This document shows positions 48,240-60,984 of a stretch of 64,000 nt of DNA, piece after piece. The notes under the pieces are model-generated. The model had not been told where the DNA came from. It ran no database searches and saw nothing but the letters and a program-made list of their open reading frames with translations. This stretch comes from Rhizophagus clarus. Lineage: Eukaryota > Glomeromycota > Glomeromycetes > Glomerales > Glomeraceae. Position 1 is the first letter of the stretch. Each line of letters begins with the position of its first letter. Location: contig BLAL01000156.1 of NCBI GenBank assembly GCA_015698045.1, positions 310,001 through 374,000 on the forward strand. Direction: 5' to 3'. The translations under genes and the position numbers were made by a program.

Positions 48240-49110
48240 TTAATCTAAAAAAAAAGAAATCTATAATGAAAATAAAAAAAAATGAATCAAAGTAAAGAAA
48301 TGTGTTAAAAAATAGGAATAACAATAAAGAAAAAAAGTGAAATAAAAGAAATGAAAAGGAAGAAGAAACGGAAAAGAGAGGGAAATGAAAAGAAGTAAGG
48401 GGAAACAAAAAAAAACAAAAAGAATATAAAGTTAAAGAAAATGAAAGGAATGAAGAAAGAAATGTAAGAAAAAAAGGATAGTGTAATATATAAAAAAAAA
48501 CAAAAAGAATAGTAAGAAAACATAAAGGAACGAAAAGAGAGAAGGGAGATATAAAGGAGCGAAAAGAAGGAGGGGGAAACGTAAAGGAACGAAAAAGAAA
48601 GAAGGGAGAAACGTAAAGGAACAAAAAGAAAGGGAGGAAATGTAAAAGAACAAAAAAAAGAGGAAATGAAACGAAAAGGAAAAGGAACGAAATGAAAAAA
48701 AGGGGGAAGCGTAAAAGGTGAAATGAAAAGGAGGGAAAAGATAAAAAATAAAATGAAAAGAAGAGGAACGTAAAGAGACGAATGAAAAGGTGATAAAACG
48801 TAAAGGAATAAAGCAAAAACGAGGGCAAATGTAAAGTGATAAAATGAAAAGGAGGGTGAAACGTAATAGAACAAAAAAAAAATAGAAGGAAAAACGTAAA
48901 AAAAAGAAAAAAAGGAAGAAATGAAAAGAATGGAAAAAGAAATGTGAATATACAAAAAGAATTGAAGGGAGGCGAAAAGAATGGAAAGAAGAGTGAGTGA
49001 AAAGAGACGAAAAGAATTGAAAATAAACGAAAAGAAACAAAGGAGATAAAAGAAAAAAATGAAGGGAAAGTTAGTAAATAACGAAATGTAATCAATCATA
49101 AATGAAAATA
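48240..49110. repeat. 870-bp purine-rich tract
   Basis: The plus strand is almost entirely A and G, in the pattern AAACGTAAAGGAACGAAAAG. Overlapping long open frames on the minus strand (up to 322 codons, Phe/Ser/Leu-rich) arise because pyrimidine strands lack stop codons; they show no domain. Such tracts can form triplex DNA or R-loops, which is general knowledge and not shown here. Confidence 0.75.
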
Positions 49111-49169
49111 AAATGAAATAAAAAGAAACATACTTGTAAAGAAGCCTAATTACTAAAAACGTCTGATCA

Positions 49170-50000
49170 GAACCTGCAAAAAAAAAGTTGGAAACGTTAG
49201 TAAAACGTTTCCTAAAAAAAAAAGAAAAAAAACGTTTCAAAAATTTGAAACTTATATTCATTACGTTCATCATCCAAGAATTAAAGACCAGAACCTACAA
49301 AAAAAAGATGGAAACGTTAGTAAAACGTTTCCTAAAAAACAAAAAGAAAAAGTTTCGAAAAAAACTTCGAAACTTACATTAATTACGCCCATCGTTCAAG
49401 GAGAGAAAAAAGGGACATTAGTACGTTTCTATTATCAATTCGCCTTTCTATAAAAATGGAGAAAAGAAAGAAACATTAGAATATTTCTTTAACACGAAAC
49501 TCGCCATTTTTACAATAAAGCTAAGAATTTTTTTTTAAATTAAAAAAAAAAATAAAAAAAAATTGTTTTTTTTTAAAATTAAATAAAAAAAAATTGTTTT
49601 TTTTTAAAATTAAATAAAAAAAAATTGTTTTTTTTTAAAATTAAATAAAAAAAAAATTCATTTTTTTAAATTAAAAAAAAAGATGAAAACGTTAGTAAAA
49701 CGTTTTCTAAAAAAAAAAGTTTCAAAAATTGAAACTTACATTAATTACGCCTATCGTCTAAGAATCGAAGACCAAAAGCTACAAAAAAAAGAGATGGAAA
49801 CGTTAGTAAAATGTTTCCTAAAAAAAAAAGTTTCGAAAATTGAAACTTACATTAATTACGCCTATCGTCCAAGAATCGAAGACCGGAAGCTACAAAAAAA
49901 ACGTTAGTAAAACACATTTCCTAAAAAAAGGTTTCAAAAATTTCGAAACTTACATAAAAAAAGAAAAAAAAGGTTTGTTTAAAACTTACCTAAAGACTAA
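49170..50000. repeat. hairpin repeats GAAACGTT in E2
   Basis: Five or six units with AGATGGAAACGTTAGTAAAA then CGTTTCCTAAAAAAAA, followed by TTGAAACTTACATTAATTAC and GCCTATCGTCCAAGAATC. GAAACGTT and AACGTTTC form an inverted repeat. Between 49550 and 49680 an additional TTTTTTTTAAAATTAAATAA array occurs. The same hairpin type fills 43.3-45.5 kb of E3. Confidence 0.75.
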
Positions 50001-50653
50001 AAAGACTACATCCCAGAAACTAAATTATTTTAAAAACATTTTAATATTTCTTTGTAGTTTTCACTTGGAACTGTGGCATTCTGGTTTTTAAGGTACTTTC
50101 TTTTTATCTTTATTATTTAAGGAGACGTTTATTAACGTTTGTATATATTTTTTCTTTATTTGTAGGTTTTGCTTGACGGCTTCTTTGGATGACGGCATTT
50201 CAGTGGTGTGTACTAATTTTTTGTTTGTTTGTTTTTTTTTATTTAAAGAAATGCATTCTAACAGTTACTTTTTTTTTCTATTTGTAAATGAGCAGAAGGA
50301 AAAAAATGAAATGTAATAAGCAAAAATAAAAAAAAATCAATAAATCAATAAACAAATGATGTAATTGTATAGCCAGCCAATTAAAAATAACAAAACTGAC
50401 AAACATTTGATTGAAAAATTGGCAGAATTATACAAAAATTGGCTGAATAATATAAAATCAGCAGAATTATATAAAAATCGGTACAATTATATAAAAATTG
50501 GCACAATTATATACAAATCGACACAATTATATAAAAATCGGCAGAATTATATAAAAATCGGCAGAATTATATAAAAATCGGCAGAATTATATAAAAATCG
50601 GCAAGAGCATATTAAAATAAAGCAAATTCCGATTTTTTTTCATTTGACCTGTG

Positions 50654-51530
50654 CCATCCCTAAAAAATTTAAAAAAAATTTTGTATCAGTTATCCCATAC
50701 AAACTTTTCTGAACTCTTCTGAACTCTTCCTATACGAACTCTTAGAAAATTACAAAAAAAATTTTCTATCAAAGATATCTCATACGAATCCTTACCATAT
50801 AAACACTTGAAAAATCTTTATTAAAATATCCTATACGAATCCTTCCCATACGACTCTTAGAAAATCTCTTAAAAAAAATTTTCTATTAAAGATATCCTAT
50901 ATGAACGCTTCCCATATGAACTCTTGGAAAATATGAATTCTTCCCATATAAATTTAGAAAATCCCAAAAAAAAAATTTTCTATCAGATACCCATATGAAC
51001 TCTTAGAAATTAAAAAAAAATCTATTTATCAAATACATCCTATACGAATTTTAAGAAATCTCTCAAAAAAAAAATTTCCTATCAGATATCCCATAGACTT
51101 ATACGAACCTTTTCCATATGAACTCTTAGAAAATATCTTAAAAAAATTTTCTATCAGATATCTTATATGAATCCTTCCAATACGAACTCTTAGAAAATCT
51201 CTTAAAAAAAATTTTCTATTAAAGATATCCCATACGAAATTTTCCCATATAAACTCTTAGAAAATACGAACTCTTTCCATACAAACTCTTTCAAAAAAAA
51301 TTTTCTATTAGATATTACATACGAACTGAACTCAGAAAATCTCTTAAAAAAAAAATTTTCTATCAGATATCCCATATGAATTCTTTCCATATGAACTCTT
51401 AGAAAATAAAAAAAAATTTTCTATTAGATACCCTATACGAATTCTTAGAAATCTCAAAAAAAAAGAATCTCTATTTATCAATACGAATCTCAGGAAATCT
51501 ATCAAAAAAAATTTTCTATCAGAGTTTAAA
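50654..51530. repeat. tandem array, right part (same as 45600-47715)
   Basis: The same CCATACGAACTCTTAGAAAA and AAAAAAATTTTCTATCAGAT units continue after E2 up to about 51530, followed by the E3 right subterminal repeats. Confidence 0.83.
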
Positions 51531-51821
51531 ATGGTTTATAAATAAAACGTTATTATTGAAAAAATCTAAAAATCTGCTAATATATAATAAGCCAATTAGC
51601 AACCAATCGGTCATCAATCTGATATGTGACCTATTAATAACTGGTAAATTCAACTGTACATCAATCAGCCATCAATCAGTCATATGACCAGTTAATAACT
51701 GATTTAGATTTTATACCTGATTGATGACCGATTGAAAGAATCAGTCATCAATAGGTAACCAATCGGTTACTAATCAGTCACATGACCAATTGGTGACCGA
51801 TTTGACTCTATTCAACCTGTG

Positions 51822-51900
51822 ATAGGAAAGATTGCGAACACGATTTTTACATTCTATGACCAAAACAGAGGTTTGAAGTAGAAGGATGAAATGTCTCAGA
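51822..51900 (+). pseudogene. DIRS-type reverse transcriptase fragment, right of insertion
   Basis: Continues the frame cut at 41324: IGKIANTIFTFYDQNRGLK followed by TAG. With one ATA removed the junction reads LASLIGKIANTIF, the conserved segment that follows the RT thumb in DIRS-like elements. A TGA three codons before it shows prior decay. Confidence 0.6.
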
Positions 51901-52380
51901 AACTATCATAGATTTATGTGTTAAAACAGCTTTCTTATGCACACTTGTGTCCGCAACTGTTGCATCTTGTTTTCAGTAAGTATGATATTATTATTAATTA
52001 TGTATTTCTTAAAAGCTGAATGGTATTATTAAATAAGTGTAACTGCTTCGTTTACAGAAATATTTCGATGTCACTGAGTAAATATTCTGGAGATGAAGTC
52101 GCTTAGAGAGGTATGGAACAAACTAAATAGTATTATTGGTGAATTATGTTGTTTTATTTTGTAGAATATTAACGTACTTAATAAGTTTCTGGAAATAAAG
52201 TTAAAACAAACTAATAACTTCACTAATGATGTTCTGCTAAATTGTAATTATTTATTTAATACTAGTAATTAAATTAATATCTATCAGATATGTAATAAGT
52301 AAAATTTTGATTATTAATAAAATTGATAAAATCATAATACCAAGCCAATAACATTTAAATATTGTTAAGATATAATTGTT
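51901..52380. other. non-coding spacer
   Basis: AT-rich sequence; no gene or repeat structure recognised apart from ordinary AT runs. Confidence 0.4.
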
Positions 52381-52439
52381 CAGTTTTCTACTAGTTAGTA
52401 TACTATATCTTAATGACATCAATATGGGAACATATTGGT

Positions 52440-52690
52440 CTCATGCCAATCTTTTAATGATAACTGTGACGATATCGTACTGGCTTTATAGCGATCTTTA
52501 AATGATAAAATGCTGGTACAGTTATAATGTAATTAATACTGCGACGATATCGTACTGGCTTCATAACTATCTTTAAATGATAACATGCTGGCACAGTTAT
52601 AATGTAATTAATACTGCGACGATATCGTATTGGTAACAAAACGATGCTATCTTAGTGTCAATAAGATATTGTTTTGTTATTGTTTACTGT
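52440..52690. repeat. about 100-bp tandem repeat with GATATCGTA
   Basis: Two and a half units of GCGACGATATCGTACTGGCT, then TCATAACTATCTTTAAATGA and TGGCACAGTTATAATGTAAT. The composition is similar to the GATATC repeats at 32.9-33.5 kb. Confidence 0.7.
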
Positions 52691-52844
52691 ATCATCACAG
52701 TATTATTACGTTATCGTTAAGAGAGTCATAACTATATCAATATGTTATCATTTTAGAATATCGTCATGAAATCGTCAAGATCTCATAATGATGTCATTAA
52801 GATATTGTTTTAGATTTGAATATTTCAGTAAAGAATAATCTGCA

Positions 52845-54050
52845 AAATTCCTTCCAAATTTGAGGGATATCTAAAGCAGAGCAGAATCACGTGATTATAG
52901 CAATATATTTGTTATCCTGTGTCACACTCTTTACTACTTTCTCATTTTTATTAAGTATTCTGAAAACAAAATTTTTTCGATTAGTAAAAACTTATTATTT
53001 GTCACATACGTAATTTCTTAATGCCGTAATTCTGGTCAAATCTGCTCCGCTTTAAACGTCCTCCAAATTTGGGGGATGTCTAAAGCGGCATCATAGTAAA
53101 ATATTTGTTATCCGTGTTATGCCCCTCTACTCTTTTATTCTCTGGCAAATTAGACATATGTGCCGATTTGAGAAATTTGCCGATCATCAATTATGTGGCG
53201 CAGTACCGATTAAAATCGATCAAAACCATCCCTACATAAGAAAAAATAAGCCAAAAAATACTTAAAAAAACTTTTAAGACCTTTTCCAAAAAAAATTTAC
53301 CTCTTTAACCTGAAACCAGTAGAAGAAATTTCTAAAAAAAGGAATAAAAATATTATAAAATTAGTTTATTTAAAAAAAAAGTAAGAATAAGCACCAGAAT
53401 AATGATTTAACGAAAAAAAATTGATTGAAAAATAATTAATAACGAATATCAAATAGATTTTAACTAAATAAACTAATCAATATATAATTTAAATTCACTA
53501 AAACATCGTTATTAATCTTAGAATTATTTATTTATTGAAAGAATAATTTTGCTGCCTAAATAAATTTTTTTTTATAAACTATTGAAAAAAAAATAAAAAA
53601 ATAGCTCCAAGTTATATTTAATGTAAAATAACTACTAATATACTTGCCAAAATTCTCAACTTACATAATGTAAAAACTGGTGGAAAAGTTTGATGGGGAA
53701 GTTGATGGGGAGTTTAATATGGAGTTTACGAAAGAAAAAAATTTTTTAACGCTACTTTTGTTGAAGTAATTTCTCGATATTTGTGTCATATGATCATGTA
53801 GCACAAGAGTGATCCTTTTTGTGAAACTTATTTAACTTAATTTTTATCTAATTATCATCAAATTCCTTAATTTAGGCTAATTTTGTTAATTCCGAAAATC
53901 GGCGGATATGAAATTTTTCGGTTAATAAAATCCTATATGTCACACCATTATTTGTTACATTCGCAATTTCTTAATGCCGTAATGCGGGCCAAAAATCTGT
54001 ATAAATCGGGCGACTTACCCCCGCTTTAGACGACCCCCAAATACGGAATA
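52845..54050. repeat. inverted-repeat cluster (MITE-like)
   Basis: The motif CCAAATTTGGGGGATGTCTA then AAGCGG appears at about 52853 (degenerate), at about 53042-53090 in a head-to-head palindrome, and inverted at about 54012-54040. The phrase ATTTCTTAATGCCGTAAT recurs at 53012 and 53967. This fits two short non-autonomous elements sharing ends, one about 220 bp and the other about 980 bp. No coding sequence. Confidence 0.55.
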
Positions 54051-54293
54051 AGGGATAATAAGAAGATTAGCTAGAAAAGAAATATTAGCAAAGATTTTAA
54101 AAAATAATTCTATATTTTATGATTCAGTCAAATCTTATTACCACCAGTTGCCTACCACTAATCATTGAACTTTTGTATTTATTATGCCTATTTAGAGTAA
54201 GTTTATAATTTTATTAAATTCTCAATCTCTCACTTAAATAATCAAAATTTTAAATTTTTAAAAAATAAATAAATAAATTATATTATTTTTGAT

Positions 54294-55910
<1,617 letters not shown>

Positions 55911-56062
55911 TTTTTTTTTAAAAAAATCTTATCTTTTTTTGCATCGGAATTTATTTAAGTTTGACAGGCGTACACGTTTTCAGATTATCGATAAATTTCA
56001 CATGATGCCATATGGCAATTAAACTACTTTAACTGTTAAATAATTACTTTTTAATTTTGAAA
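55911..56062. promoter_or_regulatory. 152-bp bidirectional promoter, ECT1 / VMA22-like
   Basis: This is the only sequence between the two divergent start codons, so it must hold both core promoters and leaders. It has a T-run next to ECT1, a GC-richer centre (TGACAGGCGTACACG) with ATCGAT and CATATG sites, and AT-rich sequence next to the plus-strand gene. No TATA box could be assigned. Confidence 0.6.
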
Positions 56063-56999
56063 ATGGAAAAACAAATGGAAGAAATTTGTACAAAGTTAGA
56101 CGAGGCTTTACTTGAATATTTGAGTTTAATCTCCAAATATCAAGAAAATTGGCAACAAATTAGTAAGGAATTGGAAGGTGTAAGTAATTTCTCCCAATTT
56201 GTTTCTTATTGTTATAGACCCTAAACAGACCTAAACTGAAGCTCTAATTAATTAACCTAGGCCTTTATGCAACTTGCTCACACAAAATATACTATGGGGC
56301 CCGGTAGATTAACCCAAGATCAGTATGACGGAAGGATGCAAGCTGCTACAAGAATGTATAAATATATCCGTTAATGCAGTGAATTACCTACCTCGTTATT
56401 ACGATAGAGTTTATTCATAGCAGTTTCGTTTGTTGTCATTTGGTACAAAGTTTAATATCACAAAATCTAGGTGTTGAAGAAGAAGAAAAACATTACAATC
56501 ATCAATTTTCTTTGATCAATGGACATTTGGAAAATGATGAAAACATAAACGAATCTGAATCTAGTCAAAGCATTGATAATTCTTCAATCCTTCGTCGACG
56601 TAATGTTAAAGAACTCGAAACTAAAACTGATAATACGAATAAAACGAAGAAACCGCAAAAAAAACAAATTATACGTGATCCATTACATTGGTTTGGACTT
56701 TTAGTTCCACCTTCCCTAAGGGATTCGCAAAAACATTTTAAGCAGGGTAAATTATTTATGCTTTTTAACACAAAAAATAAATTTTCTTTCGTTATAATTA
56801 ATAATTAAAATATTACGTGAATTATTTAAAAAAAGGCCTAGTAAATATGGTCAACCTTTTAAATATACGGAATGAAATACTAGAGAAAGAAGCCCAATAC
56901 AGAATTTTGAAACAAGAGAAAGAAAAGTTTATGCAAGAATTATCAAAGTCAAAGGAACCAGTGAATGAAGAAAAGAATACCCAAGAAAACGTATCGTAA
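56063..56999 (+). CDS. VMA22: V-ATPase assembly factor, Vma22/CCDC115-like
   Basis: Exons 56063-56179, 56261-56355, 56421-56746 and 56836-56999 join in phase to 233 aa. The N-terminus is helical (ICTKLDEALLEYLSLISKYQ), then MGPGRLTQDQYDGRMQAAT, an acidic Asn-rich linker, and the diagnostic DPLHWFGLLVPPSLRDSQKH, followed by a coiled-coil end (LNIRNEILEKEAQYRILKQE). This order matches CCDC115/Vma22, an ER-resident chaperone for the V0 sector of the vacuolar proton pump. It is longer than the yeast and human proteins (about 180 aa) because of the linker. The second intron (56356-56420, GTATAA..CATAG) is the least certain junction; without it the frame stops at TAA 56373. It converges with CCR4 downstream. 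Confidence 0.85.
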
Positions 57000-57760
57000 A
57001 ATGAACTCAGGTTTGAGAGATATTTAAATCGTTATTTTTACTTTAATCCTATAAATCTTAATTAGTAGCGACTTAATATTACGTGCGAGTTGATCAATCT
57101 AATATTATTTTAATTTAATGATAGAATTATTTAGCTATAAACGATTGGTATGAGACTATAAAACTTATTAGGACATTAGTTAATTAAGTTAGTTAATTAG
57201 TTAATTGTAACATTATTTACATGTACATTCTTAGAATATACTTTGTATAGATTTAGGAAAGTTTTTTTTGTAGAAAATTATAAGAAAAGAAAAGAAAAAT
57301 GAGAAAAGTTTATTCTTACACGAAAAAATAAAAATAGAGAAATAAAAAAATGGCTTTGTTATAATACAAAACCGTGACCCTTCAATATCCTCACAAAAGA
57401 AAGATTTATAAATGGTTATCCATCCAATTCAAGTAGCCGGTGTTATTTACATGGTAAAAGGGAAGAAGCGGAAAAATGGTATGATGAAGCTTCTTCAAAA
57501 GCTTTATCACAATAAAAAAATGATACCCAAATTGGGCCATCAGAATATGAAAAAAGAATGTAGCAAACAATAATAAAATAATGATTTGATCTATTACAAA
57601 TGATAAAAAAAACAAATGATAGTCCAAAATCCTTTTTTGTCGTTTTGTTTTAACTATCACCCATTATTACAACCATATCTAACAATAATTTGATACAAAA
57701 TATAATTTTGACATTGTCCAAAACTCAACATAAATAATTTTTTTTTTTAATGACCCGCAT
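57000..57760. other. convergent intergenic / 3' UTR region
   Basis: Shared downstream region of the VMA22-like gene (+) and CCR4 (-). AT-rich, with no additional gene supported. The 84-codon minus frame at 57406-57660 looks like chance. Confidence 0.5.
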
Positions 57761-60419
57761 TTACCTTCTCGAACCTAATTGACTACCGTTAAATCGCCGT
57801 TGCAAACCATTACTAGATAAACCAAATTGAGGTTGTTGCGGTATTGGTTGTGGAGGTTTAACTCGAAATTCGGCCAAGATCACAACATGACTGGAAGGAA
57901 AGTTAAAAAGTTAAAGAAGTTAAAATGACTGTATATTATTTTTTTTTTTTTTTTTTTTTTTTTTTGAATGTCGATATATTAAACACGTACTCAGATGGAA
58001 AATGCGCGTTTGGAAATCCAACCATTTTTGTCAAGTATTCTTTATCTATGCCTCCCAATAAGCCAGTAACACTCAAGGTATTTGTACTATACCAAATATA
58101 ATCAATTACACCAGTAAAGCTTGGTGTGAAATTGGTAAATGGTAGTTCCTCGATATTTGAATAAGCAGACTTGAGAGATAACTTATGGGATAAACCTTCG
58201 GATGTATATGTTCCATACCTATGGTCACCAAAATCGTCATGATCTTGTCGTATAATACCACGAGTAAGAAATTCATATACACCGGAATCTGGTGTAGAAT
58301 TGAAATCCCCACAGATGATAGTGGATATCTTTTGCGGTGAAGTATAATTATATGGTGAATTATTGGTACACCATTTTTGTGCAAGTTTGTCTAGTTCATC
58401 CATCAACATTGCAACTTGAACAAGCTTAACATCTGCGTATGTTGGATCCCAATGAATATGACAGTTAACTACAATAACGCGAGATAAAGTCTCCTTATTC
58501 TCGAGTAATGTTATAACTGCAATATTGTCTTTTGTTATCACACGGTTAAACATATCATCAGTTTTCTTGAAGTCCGGTCTTTGTAAAGCAACTTGATTAA
58601 ATTCTATCAATTGTTTGTCAATCAACTGATACCTATTAATAGGAAGTTAACAATTACGTTAATGTTTTATTTTCATTTTCTTTTTAAACATTATGAAAAT
58701 TATAACTTTAAATAGTAAACGATAACAAGAATAATTTTACTTTGAACTCTTATAAAATGTCGCGCATCCGTCAACTGATTTTTTTTCCCAATCGGCCATT
58801 GTCTTTGCTCGAGATTTTGGCCAATATACACTATCATAACCTCCATGATTGTGAAATGTATCCTTAAAGTATTCATCATACTGAGATGTGTCGACCTCCT
58901 AATTAAACCAGAAAAAAATGAAAAGGAAGAATAAACAAATTTGTTCTTTTATAAATGAAAGAAGCTTAACGAATTAATGAATGATAATAAAATATGTTAA
59001 CCCACCTGGAGACAAACTATATCAGCGTTATACGATAATACTTCACTCACAATTAATTCCTTTCGATAATCCCAATCAAGAGCCCACAAAGGAGTGTATC
59101 CATATAACTGAGTGGTTGCATATTTTTCACATAGGATATTATAGCAAAGGAGTGTAAAAGTATCTATAATACATTGAAAAAATAATGAATCCATCAAATA
59201 CCAAAGTGAGAAAAGGTTGTTACTCTTTATTCTATTTTATTTTTATTTTTTTTTTTTTTTTCACCATTTCCATTTCTTTGGTGTAAAGCCAATTCCTGTC
59301 TACTGGAGACATACCACGATCTCCACCAGCTTCATTTTCCAACATTATCCAATCCCTTTCTATTGGACGAGGTGGGACTTGTAATTTCAAATAAAAAATG
59401 TTAATAAAGTAAACGCCAAAATTTCAACAAATATAAGTCGAAAATATACCCTGACAATTATCTCGTAAAAATTGTATCACAGATGCTGTACCATCCTTTT
59501 GTAGTATGGATTTTATAGCATCATTTAATCCCACATTTCCTTCTAATCCAAGTGTTTCTAATTGATAGAGTGTACCCAGTTCGAAAGGTATATTCACAAG
59601 CAAATTGTCAAATAGCAACAATTCTCTGAGACTTGTTAACATGCCCAATTCTGGTGGAATAACTGATAGTTTATTACCCGAAATATCCAGCAGAGTTAGG
59701 TTTCTTAATTTAGAGATCTCCGGAGATATATAAGTCAAATTATTGTGGTTTATATAAAGCGTTGTGAGAAAATCGTATTGAAATAATTCTTTGCTAATGT
59801 TTTTAAGACCCATTCCACCCAGATCAATTGTCATCCATTGTTGAAATGGTTGATCCTGTTTCTCCCCATTAACTTCCTTTTCCTTCTTTGAAAGTACACC
59901 ATTTAGTGGAGGTTTATTCGGATTATTTGGATCTGTTATAGCAATCGCTGAGCTACCAGGGTTACCTAGGTTACTATTACGAGCAGCTGCAGCAGCCTGA
60001 CGTGCATGGTGATGAGGAGAATTTGAATTACGACATATAGCATAATAATTAAGTTGTGATTGCCAATGTGGTGTATTTGTAACGGGTAAAGTGTGTGTTT
60101 GCGGAACTGTAATATTTGGCTGTTGCATCAAAGATTGGCCAGGCGGCCCAGAATTAAGGAGCGAGTGCGGAGCAAACGCATGATTCAAAGGTGATTGCAT
60201 TTTAGGTTGTAATTTAGATTGAAATGAAAATAACATGTTACCACCAGAGTAAATCGCAGGTACACCATGTGAAACAGGATAACTTAAAGGAGAAGTTTGT
60301 CCCGGAGAAGTCGTCGGAGGAGACGGCGTATGTGTGGGCGAGTGAACTGGCGAAACGGGGCCATTTGGGGAACCGTTTTGTTGATAGATTAGTTGGTGAG
60401 GAAAAGAATTCATTTTCAA
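57761..60419 (-). CDS. CCR4: CCR4-type poly(A) deadenylase (CCR4-NOT catalytic subunit)
   Basis: Shortens mRNA poly(A) tails as part of the cytoplasmic CCR4-NOT complex. Six exons on minus, in phase: 60419-59450, 59377-59315, 59163-59006, 58898-58741, 58632-57991 and 57890-57761, giving 706 aa. Residues 1-190 are Pro/Ser/Gln-rich (HTPSPPTTSPG, QAAAAAR). About 190-305 contain leucine-rich repeats (LRNLTLLDISGNKLSVIPPE), the CAF1-docking part. From about 340 comes the EEP nuclease: TLLCYNILCEKYATTQLYGY, VCLQ followed by EVDTSQYDEYF (metal-binding Glu, about 398), NCHIHWDPTYADVKL, ICGDFNSTPDSGVYEF and SDHVVILAEF (Asp-His near 664-665). All key residues are present. The third exon junction requires the GTATGT donor at 59314, which removes a 151-nt intron. 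An in-frame alternative ATG lies two codons downstream at 60413. Confidence 0.93.
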
Positions 60420-60984
60420 GGCGTTTAGTGTGTCTCCAGTTCTGCAAAGAATTGATGGAGTAAAGTGATGGCAAAGTTTGTACGACCCTAATCATGATTG
60501 GTTAGATTATTTATACTATATAAAATAAATTTACTTATTCTGATCGGTCAAAGTTTTTGAACCGAAACGACCATTAGCTAATCCGAATTTTGAAAGAATT
60601 TTTAGCCAATCAACCAGTTTGTTTTTGCCTATATTATAAAAAGACGATTAAAATTTTATGTATCGACCCAGAAATCCGAACGATCAGAATTAAAAAATAA
60701 TTACAAGTACATTTTAAGGATATATTATATATAAGTATGCTATAAGTCTATAACATATCAGTAATTTTTACTTTACGATTTTCCATTTACAAATTACAAC
60801 GACCTTCTCTAAAAATTCGATCTACGATGATGCTAACTAAAATTGTGTAACTAATTAAATTGGATGGATCAGCGAAAAAAATCTTTTTCAGTTTTTTTTT
60901 TTTTATAAAATCGATACCACTGAGATTTATTCAAACAATTCAAACAATTCAAACAATAAAAGTTTCTCGTTCTAATATTTCATA
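60420..60984. promoter_or_regulatory. divergent promoter region, CCR4 / unknown gene
   Basis: 565 bp between start codons. The plus-strand side has a T-run at about 60894-60904 and a threefold repeat of AATTCAAACA at 60935-60957, just before the plus-strand ATG. An open minus frame continues upstream of the CCR4 ATG to 60495 but lacks conservation signals. No other gene is seen. Confidence 0.5.

Larger units (their letters stand above)
47716..50653. mobile_element. E2: non-autonomous CACTA-like element nested in E3
   Basis: The ends are inverted copies beginning CACAGGTCAAATRAAAAAAA, nearly identical to E1. The target duplication CCA stands at 47713-47715 and 50654-50656. Length is 2938 bp. 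Left subterminal repeats are 34-bp units with GCAAATCGGCACTCCGATTT (47845-48090); right ones are 21-bp units with AATTATATAAAAATCGGCAG (50420-50600). The interior holds a purine-rich tract and GAAACGTT hairpin repeats, with no transposase. It is probably mobilised by E1-type proteins. Confidence 0.87.
41325..51821. mobile_element. E3: 10.5-kb non-autonomous CACTA-like element, multiply interrupted
   Basis: The left end is CACAGGTCAAATGATGTCAA and the right end inverts to CACAGGTTGAATAGAGTCAA, then ATCGG. The triplet ATA is at 41322-41324 and 51822-51824. No transposase was found inside. The left subterminal region has TGATGGTCAAATTATGGTCA repeats; the right has ATCAATCGGTCATCAAT-type repeats. 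It contains a hairpin array (42485-42735), an internal duplicate of the left arm (from 42738), a hairpin-rich block (about 43310-45492), a long tandem array (45600-51530) and the nested element E2. Confidence 0.85.

Noticed and set aside
48229..49273. Long minus-strand open frames (288, 322 and 202 codons) rich in Phe, Ser and Leu
   Set aside because: They overlap in all three frames over a purine-rich tract, where stops on the pyrimidine strand are unlikely by composition; no domain or splice structure is visible.
60224..60495. Plus- and minus-strand frames overlapping the CCR4 N-terminus
   Set aside because: The minus frame upstream of the CCR4 ATG lacks conservation and the plus frame is antisense to the Pro/Ser-rich CCR4 exon.
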